Source: Gammaproteobacteria bacterium
GTDB taxonomy: Bacteria > Pseudomonadota > Gammaproteobacteria > Xanthomonadales > Xanthomonadaceae
Assembly (NCBI GenBank): GCA_012510865.1
Contig: JAAZHF010000315.1
Coordinates: 1 to 12,248 of the forward strand
Direction: 5' to 3'
Length of the DNA: 12,248 nucleotides
Below the pieces are notes generated by a model, which worked only from the letters and a program-made list of their open reading frames with translations, had not been told where the DNA came from and did no database searches. A program made the translations under genes and the position numbers. Shown in pieces: positions 6,260-12,248 of the stretch (position 1 is the first letter of the stretch; the number at the start of each line of letters is the position of its first letter).

Positions 6260-8413
6260 CGGCTCGTCGGGGAGCGTGAAGCGGAAGCGCGCGCCCTCGC
6301 CGGGAAGCCCCTCGCCGAAGATCACCCCGCCGTGGCGCTCGATGATGCGCTTGACCGAGGCCAGGCCCACGCCCTCGCCGGCGAACTCGTCCGCCGCGTG
6401 CAGGCGCTGGAAGGGGCGGAGCAGCTTGCCGGCGTAGGCGGGGTCGAAGCCGATGCCGTTGTCGGACACCTCGAACCAGGTCTCCCCGCCCTGGACCCGC
6501 CGGCGCAGGCCGATGCGCGCCGGGTCCCGGTCCCGCGTGAACTTCCAGGCATTCCCCAGCAGGTTGCCGAGCAGGTTGCGCACCAGGGTGCTGTCGCCCG
6601 ACGCCACCAGCCCCGGCTCGATGTCGAACTCCACCCGGCGGCCCGGCTCCGCCTGCTGCAGCTCGGCGGCCACGTCCGTGGCGATCGCCGAGAGGTCCAG
6701 CGGTTCGCGCCTGAGCTCGGTGCGCGACACCCGCGCCATCTTCAGCAGCGCGTCGATGAGTTCGGACATGCGCGCCGTCGCCGCGCGGACCCGGGCGATA
6801 TAGCCGCGCCCGACCTCGTCGAAGGCGTCGCCGTGGCGCTCGGCGACCATGCGGCTGAAGCCGTCGATCGCCCGCAGCGGCGCGCGCAGGTCGTGCGAGA
6901 TCGTGTACGCGAACGACTCCAGCTCCTCGTTCGCGCGCGTCAGCTCGCGGGTGCGCAGCGCGACCCGCGCCTCCAGCGTGCGGTTGAGCGCCAGCACCTG
7001 CGCCTGCGCGCGGAGGCGGTCGGTGATGTCCTCCACCTGCACCAGGCTGGCGAAGTCCTGCCCCTCTTCGCCCGGAACCCGGGCATAGGTCAGGTGGACG
7101 TGGCGCGTTTCGCCGTCGTCGCGCCGCAGTTCCCGCGTCACCCGGTAGACGCTGTCCGACGCCGCCCGGGCACGCTCCTCGGCGGCGACGCCGGCGCCTT
7201 CGGCGCTGCCCCCCTCCAGTAACAGCGCGTTGAACTCCCGGCCCATCAGGTCCTCCGGCGACGACCGCAGGATGTCCACCAGCGCCAGGTTCACGTCGAT
7301 GATCCGGCCGTCGCGGTCGAGCAGCGCCTTGCCGATCGCGGAGAAGCGCATGGCGTTGCGGAAGCGGAGCTCGCTGCGGCGGTAGGATTCGCTCATCCTC
7401 GCGGCGATCCGCTGCGCGCGCGACTGGGTCCGCGCCAGGATCGGCGCAATCGCGAACAGCAAGAGCCAGGCCAGCATGCCGACATAGATCGCGCCCACCG
7501 CCCCCATCAGCACGGCCCCGTCCCCGCCGCGCGGCGCCTGGTGGAAATCCAGTCGCCAACGGCGTCCATAGACCTCCTCCACCACGCTGTGGCGCACGCC
7601 TTCCGCATCGTCCGCGGGGAAGGCCGACGCGGCGACCGGGAACACCGGCTGCCCGGACCCGTCGCCGCCGACGTCCACGATGCGCAGCGAGAGTCCGGGG
7701 CGATCCTTCGGCACGGCCGCTTCGACGAAGCGGTCCAGCCGGAAGGGCGCACAGACCCATCCCGCCAGCGCGGCGTCGCGCGCGAGCGGGTTGGAGGGCA
7801 CGATCCCGGCGCGGTACACGGGCGCATAGATGACCAGCCCCGGACCGGCGCCTTCCTGCACCTCCGGCAGCGGCGCCGTGATCCGCGCCGCCGCGCTGTC
7901 GCGGGCGGCCTCCATGGCCGCGGCCTGGACCGGATCGGTCAGCATGTCGAAACCGATCAGCTCCCCGCTCGCGAGCGTCCCGGGCTCGAACAGCACCAGC
8001 GGCGCGTAGCGCGCGCGGGCGCCCTGCGGACGGACGTGGAAGAGTTCCCGGGTCGCCTCGCGCTGCTCGAGCTGGAAGTCCTGCAGCTGGGCCGGCGACA
8101 TCGCGGCCACGTAGCACAGGCCCAGCATCGCCGGGAAGCGCCCGGGCAGGTCGAGGCCCTCGGCGTAGTGCCGCCACTCCCGCGCGCCCGGACGGTCGAT
8201 CGCCGCGAGCAGCGACACCCCGCCGCGCGTGATCAGTTCATAGGTGAGCAGCTGCTGGCGCAGGCGCGCGGCCACCTGGTCGGCGTCGGCGGCCAGCCGC
8301 GCCTCGGCGAGTGCGTGTTCGCGGTTTCCCGCGCCGGTCGCATAGACGGCCACCAGGGTCAGCGACGCGACCAGCACCAGCACGGCCAGCACATAGCCCT
8401 GGCGCGCCGGCAT
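6254..8413 (-). CDS. Membrane sensor histidine kinase with CHASE and PAS domains
   Basis: Sensor kinase expected to autophosphorylate on His in response to a periplasmic ligand. From the start at 8413 it has 719 residues. TM1 is at 7-25 and TM2 at about 302-327. Between them is a CHASE domain (about 45-285; typical pieces GFDMLTDPVQAAAMEAARD and LVIYAPVYR). A PAS/PAC unit (about 346-465) and a short coiled coil (466-498) follow. The HisKA H-box ISHDLRAPLRAIDGFSRM has His507. The ATPase domain has N-box Asn621 (GNAWKFT), the DNG motif at 651-653 and GEGVGL at 679-684. There is no receiver domain and no response regulator nearby, so the partner and signal are unknown. GGGGGA precedes the ATG at 8413. 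An in-frame ATG at 8452 has a -10-like TATGCT 8 bases upstream and would add 13 residues. Confidence 0.9.
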   Translation of the reverse strand: MPARQGYVLAVLVLVASLTLVAVYATGAGNREHALAEARLAADADQVAARLRQQLLTYELITRGGVSLLAAIDRPGAREWRHYAEGLDLPGRFPAMLGLCYVAAMSPAQLQDFQLEQREATRELFHVRPQGARARYAPLVLFEPGTLASGELIGFDMLTDPVQAAAMEAARDSAAARITAPLPEVQEGAGPGLVIYAPVYRAGIVPSNPLARDAALAGWVCAPFRLDRFVEAAVPKDRPGLSLRIVDVGGDGSGQPVFPVAASAFPADDAEGVRHSVVEEVYGRRWRLDFHQAPRGGDGAVLMGAVGAIYVGMLAWLLLFAIAPILARTQSRAQRIAARMSESYRRSELRFRNAMRFSAIGKALLDRDGRIIDVNLALVDILRSSPEDLMGREFNALLLEGGSAEGAGVAAEERARAASDSVYRVTRELRRDDGETRHVHLTYARVPGEEGQDFASLVQVEDITDRLRAQAQVLALNRTLEARVALRTRELTRANEELESFAYTISHDLRAPLRAIDGFSRMVAERHGDAFDEVGRGYIARVRAATARMSELIDALLKMARVSRTELRREPLDLSAIATDVAAELQQAEPGRRVEFDIEPGLVASGDSTLVRNLLGNLLGNAWKFTRDRDPARIGLRRRVQGGETWFEVSDNGIGFDPAYAGKLLRPFQRLHAADEFAGEGVGLASVKRIIERHGGVIFGEGLPGEGARFRFTLPDEPA

Positions 8414-8532
8414 GGGTTCCCCCGCAGGCAGATGGTGGTCTGGCCGGGCCATGGGCGACCAGCATACCGCCTGCGCCGCATCCGCCGGCCGGCGCCTTGC
8501 TGAACGCAGGCGACGCCGCCGACGCCGGGCGC

Positions 8533-8560
8533 TTGCAGGAGCCACGCCCGCCCCTATACT
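8533..8560 (+). promoter_or_regulatory. Promoter of ssrA
   Basis: TTGCAG (8533-8538) and TATACT (8555-8560, 5/6 to TATAAT) are 16 bases apart. Transcription would begin near 8567, giving a leader of about 48 bases before mature tmRNA, to be removed by RNase P. This is the best sigma-70-type promoter in the window. Confidence 0.65.
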
Positions 8561-8614
8561 GGGATCGTCACGCGCGTTCACTGCCACCCGGCAGGTGCCG
8601 GCGTCCCGGATCAC

Positions 8615-8967
8615 GGGGGTGCACTGGCTTCGACGGGGGTCGCGAAATCGCCTGGCGCATGCCGAGGGGGCAGCTTTCCTCGTAAATCCAGCGGCAAACT
8701 CATAGTTGCCAACGACGACAACTACGCTCTCGCCGCCTAAGGCGTAAGCCCCGAACCCACCTGTGCCCGTGCTAGTGGATGTAGGGTCATCATCACGGGA
8801 ACCAGCCGCGGCGGTTGCCTGTCTGCCGCGGTTGAACCTACAGGCTGGTTCCCCGGCGCGCTTCGCACGCCGTGCTTCCGGGGAACGAGATCCAACGGCG
8901 GGCTAAGCATGTAGTGCCGGGGATGGAGTGCCTTCGGACGGCGGTTCGATTCCGCCCACCTCCACCA
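8615..8967 (+). ncRNA. ssrA: tmRNA (transfer-messenger RNA)
   Basis: One-piece tmRNA of 353 nt that, with SmpB, rescues stalled ribosomes and tags the nascent protein for proteolysis. The 5' end GGGGGTGCACTGGCTTCGAC is the conserved start. Acceptor strand GGGGGTG (8615-8621) pairs over 7 bp with CACCTCC (8957-8963), followed by an encoded ACCA (8964-8967). The third pair is G-U, the alanine identity element. The T arm is GGCGG-TTCGATT-CCGCC, ending at 8956. The tag reading frame is 8708-8740: GCC resume codon, peptide ANDDNYALAA, stop TAA. This ends in the LAA degron and equals the tag I recall from Pseudomonas. The region after the tag has the GC-rich segments expected for pseudoknots. The 5' end fits the pairing exactly. 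Confidence 0.97.
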
Positions 8968-8980
8968 CCTTGAGAGACCG

Positions 8981-9018
8981 CCGGAAGCCTTTGGAAACAG
9001 GGGCTTCCGGTTTTTTTT
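8981..9018 (+). terminator. Intrinsic terminator of ssrA
   Basis: A perfect 9-bp stem, CCGGAAGCC (8981-8989) and GGCTTCCGG (9002-9010), with a 12-base loop is followed at once by eight T (9011-9018). It lies 13 bases after the tmRNA CCA end. It is the only textbook rho-independent terminator in the window. Confidence 0.95.
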
Positions 9019-9097
9019 GAACGCAATACCGGAAGAGGCGCCAAGGGTCGCGCATCGGCGGTTTGCCTCCCCCGCGCGCGACGGCCATCCTAGGCGC

Positions 9098-9979
9098 ATG
9101 TCGGCACTCCCCCACCCTCCCGGCGCGCGCCCGCGCGGCAGCGTCCTGCGCCCCGTCGAACGCTGGCATGGCCGCGGGCGGCGCCTGGTCCAGGACCATG
9201 TCGCGGACGAGGTGCCGGTCGCGCTTGTCTACAACGACACCCCCTTCGCGGTGATGATGGCCACGCCCGCCGACCTCGCGGACTTCGCGGTCGGCTTTTC
9301 GCTCAGCGAGGGCATCGTCGACGAAGCCGGCGACGTCGCCATCGAGGGCATCGACGAGCTCGTGGAAGGCCTCACGATCCGGATGCGGATCCCCGGGGCG
9401 CGCGCTGCGGAACTGGCCGGCCGGCGGCGGAACCTCGACGGCCGCAGCGGCTGCGGCGTCTGCGGCAGCGAGCAGCTGGAGGCCTCCGTGCGCCACCCGG
9501 CCCCGGTCGCGGCCGACCCGCGGGTGGCGGCGTGTGCCATGCAGCGCGCCCTCGCCGCGCTGCGGCACGGGCAGCCGCTCAACGCGCTCACCGGTGCCGT
9601 CCATGCGGCCGGCTGGGCGGCGCTGGACGGCACCATCCTGCTGGTCCGCGAGGACGGCGGACGCCACAACGCGCTGGACAAGCTGATCGGCGGGATGCAT
9701 TCCGCGGGCCTTGCTCCCGGCGCCGGCTTCCTGGTCGTGACCAGCCGCGCGAGCTACGAGATGGCGATGAAGGCCGCGAGCGCCGGCATCGCGCTCATGG
9801 CGGCGATTTCGGCGCCGACCTCGCTGGCCATCGCGCTGGCGGAGCGCGCGCACCTCACCCTGGTCGGCTTCGCGCGCGAGGACGGCTACGCGGTCTACAG
9901 CCATCCGCAGCGGCTGCTGGCACCGGCAGGCGGCGGCGTCCCGGCGCCGTCCCGCGCCGGCGGGAGCGCCGCCGCGTGA
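9098..9979 (+). CDS. fdhD: Formate dehydrogenase accessory sulfurtransferase FdhD
   Basis: Transfers sulfur from IscS to the molybdenum cofactor of formate dehydrogenase-type enzymes in the cytoplasm, making the sulfurated active cofactor. The product has 293 residues. Seen in order: the DEVPVALVYNDTPFAVMMATP segment (key part VALVYNDTPFAVM), DLADFAVGFSLSEGI, then the loop SGCGVCG with Cys119 and Cys122 (the catalytic CxxC). Further on are LTGAVHAAGWA, VREDGGRHNALDKLIG, VTSRASYEMAMKAASAGI and the C-terminal LVGFAREDGYAVYSHPQRL. A Pro/Gly/Ala tail of about 20 residues follows and is probably unstructured. The ATG at 9098 has only a weak AGG 3 bases upstream; the frame is open back to 9017 without related sequence. 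It overlaps the next gene as GTGA, so the pair is very likely an operon for one enzyme. Confidence 0.95.
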   Translation: MSALPHPPGARPRGSVLRPVERWHGRGRRLVQDHVADEVPVALVYNDTPFAVMMATPADLADFAVGFSLSEGIVDEAGDVAIEGIDELVEGLTIRMRIPGARAAELAGRRRNLDGRSGCGVCGSEQLEASVRHPAPVAADPRVAACAMQRALAALRHGQPLNALTGAVHAAGWAALDGTILLVREDGGRHNALDKLIGGMHSAGLAPGAGFLVVTSRASYEMAMKAASAGIALMAAISAPTSLAIALAERAHLTLVGFAREDGYAVYSHPQRLLAPAGGGVPAPSRAGGSAAA

Positions 9980-12248
9980 GCACGGGACCCATCCGCAGGT
10001 ACGACGGGCCCGCCGGGGGCTGGGACGCACTGAGGAGCGTCGCCCGCCAGCTGGGCAAGGAGGACGTGGGCGTGGGCGGGGCCCGGGCGCTGCTGCGCAC
10101 CAACCAGCAGGACGGCTTCGACTGTCCGGGCTGCGCCTGGCCCGACCGTGACCACACCTCCACCTTCGAGTTCTGCGAGAACGGCGCCAAGGCGGTGGCG
10201 GCCGAGACCACGCGCCACCGCGCGGGCCCGGAGCTGTTCGCGCGCCACACGGTGGCCCGGCTCGCCGGCTACAGCGACCACTGGCTGGAGTCGCAGGGCC
10301 GGCTGACCACGCCGCTGCGCTACGACGCCGCCAGCGACCGCTACCTGCCGGTGGCCTGGGACGAGGCCTTCGCCCTGGTCGCGCGCCACCTCAACGAGCT
10401 GCGCTCGCCCGACGAGGCGATCTTCTACACCTCGGGGCGCACCTCCAACGAGGCCGCCTTCCTCTACCAGCTGTTCGTGCGCGAATACGGCACCAACAAC
10501 TTCCCCGACTGCTCGAACATGTGCCACGAGTCGTCGGGCACGGCGCTGAAGCAGCAGGTCGGCGTCGGCAAGGGCACGGTGTCGCTGCAGGACTTCGAGC
10601 TCGCCGACTGCATCCTGGTGTTCGGGCAGAACCCCGGCACCAACCATCCGCGGATGCTCGGCGAGCTGCGCGACGCGGCGAAGCGCGGCTGCCGGATCAT
10701 CGCCTTCAATCCGCTGCGCGAGCGCGGGCTGGAGCGCTTCGCCGCTCCGAAGGACACGCTGGAGATGGCGCGGGGCGGGTCGACCAGGATCGCGTCCGAC
10801 TATTTCCAGCTCGCGATCGGCGGCGACCTGGCGGCGGTGAAGGGCATCATCAAGCACGTGCTGGAGCGCGACGCCGCGTCCATCGCCGGCGGCGGGCCTT
10901 CGCTGCTGGACCGCGCCTTCATCGAGGCGCACACCAGCGGCTTCGACGCCTTCGCCGCCGATGTCCACGGGGAGTCCTGGGACACCATCGTCGCCGAGTC
11001 GGGCCTGGACGAATCGCAGCTGCGGCGCGCCGGCGATCTCTACCTGGCCTCGGAGCGGGTGATCGCCTGCTGGGGCATGGGCATCACCCAGCACCGGCAC
11101 TCGGTGGCGACCATCCACATGATCGCGAACCTGATGCTGCTGCGCGGGAACCTGGGCCGCCCCGGCGCCGGCCTGTGCCCGGTGCGCGGCCACAGCAACG
11201 TGCAGGGCGACCGCACGATGATGATCTGGGAGCAGCCGCCGGAGTCCTTCCTCGACCGGCTCCGCGACGTGTTCGGCTTCGAGCCGCCGCGGGCACCCGG
11301 CTACGACACGATCGGCGCCATCGAGGCGATGATCGACGGCCGCGCGAAGGTGTTCTTCGGCATGGGCGGGAACTTCGCCGTGGCCACGCCCGACACCGCG
11401 GCCACGGAGCGCGGCCTGCGCAACTGCGCGCTCACGGTCCACGTCGCGACCAAGCTCAACCGCAGCCACCTCGTGCACGGGCGCGAGGCGCTGGTGCTGC
11501 CCTGCCTCGGCCGCACCGAGATCGACGTCCAGGCCAGCGGCGCGCAGGCGGTCACGGTCGAGGACTCGATGAGCATGGTGCACCTGTCCTCGGGCATCCG
11601 GCCCCCGGCCTCGGACACCCTGCTGTCCGAGCCGGCGATCGTCGCCGGCCTGGCCCGCGCCACCCTCGGCGCGCGCTCCAGGGTCGACTGGGCCTGGCTG
11701 GTGGAGGACTACGACCGCATCCGCGACCTCATCGCGCGCGTATTCGACGACTGCCACGACTTCAACGAGCGGGTCCGGGTCCCGGGAGGCTCCCGCCTGT
11801 CCAACCGGGCTCGCGACCGCCGCTGGTACACCCCGACCGGCCGCGCCGCCTTCATCCCGGCGCGGGTGCCCGTCGACAATCCCATCCATCGCGCCCGCCG
11901 GGAGCACGGCCGGAAGCCGGTCTTCACGCTCGCGACCGTGCGCGCCCACGACCAGTACAACACCACCGTGTACGGGCTCGACGACCGCTACCGCGGCGTG
12001 TTCGGCGAGCGCAGGGTGCTCTTCATCAACGCCGCGGACATCGCCGCGCTGGGCATGGCGGCGGGCGATCGCGTCGACCTCGAGAGCCTGTGCGAGGACC
12101 GGGTTCGCCGGCGCGCGCCGGGCTTCCTGCTGGTCGAGTACGACATCCCCCGCGGCTGCCTCGCGGCGTACTACCCCGAGACCAATCCCCTGGTGCCGCT
12201 GTCGAGCTTCGCGGAGGGATCGCGCACGCCGACCTCGAAATCGGTCCC
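9976..12248 (+). CDS. FdhF/YdeP family molybdopterin oxidoreductase (C-terminus cut by window)
   Basis: Formate dehydrogenase alpha-like oxidoreductase of the YdeP family, expected to bind bis-MGD and an iron-sulfur cluster. Its substrate is not established; E. coli YdeP is linked to acid resistance. The window holds 757 codons; E. coli YdeP has about 759 residues, so only a few are missing. The N-terminal cluster motif DCPGCAWPD gives Cys50 and Cys53, with Cys67 in FCENGAK: three cysteines, without the usual fourth. SNMCHES (Cys183) aligns with the Sec/Cys-His of FdhH. GHSNVQGDR is at 405-413, HVATKLNRSHL follows, and the C-terminal cofactor-binding domain includes RAHDQYNTTVYGLDDRYRG from residue 656. 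The GTG start overlaps the fdhD stop and has GGGAG (9962-9966) 9 bases upstream. Selenocysteine is not needed: no in-frame stop occurs. Confidence 0.94.
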   Translation, partial: MSTGPIRRYDGPAGGWDALRSVARQLGKEDVGVGGARALLRTNQQDGFDCPGCAWPDRDHTSTFEFCENGAKAVAAETTRHRAGPELFARHTVARLAGYSDHWLESQGRLTTPLRYDAASDRYLPVAWDEAFALVARHLNELRSPDEAIFYTSGRTSNEAAFLYQLFVREYGTNNFPDCSNMCHESSGTALKQQVGVGKGTVSLQDFELADCILVFGQNPGTNHPRMLGELRDAAKRGCRIIAFNPLRERGLERFAAPKDTLEMARGGSTRIASDYFQLAIGGDLAAVKGIIKHVLERDAASIAGGGPSLLDRAFIEAHTSGFDAFAADVHGESWDTIVAESGLDESQLRRAGDLYLASERVIACWGMGITQHRHSVATIHMIANLMLLRGNLGRPGAGLCPVRGHSNVQGDRTMMIWEQPPESFLDRLRDVFGFEPPRAPGYDTIGAIEAMIDGRAKVFFGMGGNFAVATPDTAATERGLRNCALTVHVATKLNRSHLVHGREALVLPCLGRTEIDVQASGAQAVTVEDSMSMVHLSSGIRPPASDTLLSEPAIVAGLARATLGARSRVDWAWLVEDYDRIRDLIARVFDDCHDFNERVRVPGGSRLSNRARDRRWYTPTGRAAFIPARVPVDNPIHRARREHGRKPVFTLATVRAHDQYNTTVYGLDDRYRGVFGERRVLFINAADIAALGMAAGDRVDLESLCEDRVRRRAPGFLLVEYDIPRGCLAAYYPETNPLVPLSSFAEGSRTPTSKSV

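Noticed and set aside
6254..8413. Phytochrome-type photoreceptor kinase
   Set aside because: The H-box resembles that of phytochrome-like kinases, but there is no GAF/PHY module or chromophore-binding region. The N-terminus is a CHASE domain between two membrane segments.
8941..9097. Phage or island attachment site at the ssrA 3' end
   Set aside because: No integrase gene and no second copy of the tmRNA 3' end occur in the window; the native terminator is intact.
10510..10530. Selenocysteine (in-frame TGA) in the formate dehydrogenase-like gene
   Set aside because: The codon at the expected position is TGC (Cys183); the frame has no internal stop.
9895..11949. A 684-codon minus-strand open frame opposite the oxidoreductase
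   Set aside because: The plus strand encodes a clear YdeP-family protein along the entire length; the antisense frame has no recognisable motifs.

Overview
The window is about 70% GC and looks like chromosomal DNA of a high-GC gammaproteobacterium, most likely Xanthomonadaceae (Lysobacter/Luteimonas type). The evidence is the gene order hrcA-grpE-dnaK / recN / fur / bamE / rnfH-ratA / smpB / ssrA, a Fur protein with no cysteines and a 'VDVDTG' segment, and proteins that match recalled family sequences from that group. This placement comes from memory of families, not from a search.

Layout, left to right. (1) Positions 1-2348, minus strand: the heat-shock operon hrcA-grpE-dnaK. dnaK runs off the left edge, hrcA and grpE overlap by 4 bp, and a good sigma-32-type promoter lies just upstream of dnaK. 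(2) 2439-4118, plus: recN, divergent from hrcA. (3) 4127-4534, minus: fur, convergent with recN. (4) 4613-5029, plus: the outer-membrane assembly lipoprotein gene bamE. (5) 5038-5720, minus: ratA and rnfH. (6) 5744-6241, plus: smpB. (7) 6254-8413, minus: a CHASE-PAS histidine kinase with no response regulator beside it. (8) 8615-8967, plus: ssrA (tmRNA) with its own promoter and a textbook intrinsic terminator. (9) 9098 to the right edge, plus: fdhD and an FdhF/YdeP-family molybdopterin oxidoreductase, overlapping by 4 bp and cut a few codons before the expected end.

Functionally most of the window is housekeeping: protein folding (DnaK/GrpE and the HrcA repressor), double-strand-break repair (RecN), iron regulation (Fur), outer-membrane assembly (BamE) and ribosome rescue (SmpB plus tmRNA). 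Two items look accessory: the orphan sensor kinase between smpB and ssrA, and the fdhD-ydeP pair after the ssrA terminator. I see no mobile element, CRISPR array, integrase or obvious novel multi-gene system.

The more interesting signals are small. Perfect inverted repeats carry the paired stop codons of two convergent gene pairs. Several genes have -10-like hexamers 6-9 bases before the ATG, suggesting leaderless mRNAs. DnaK has a cysteine at residue 74 in a stretch that is normally Leu-Ile-Gly-Arg. There is no gene-free stretch longer than 300 bases.
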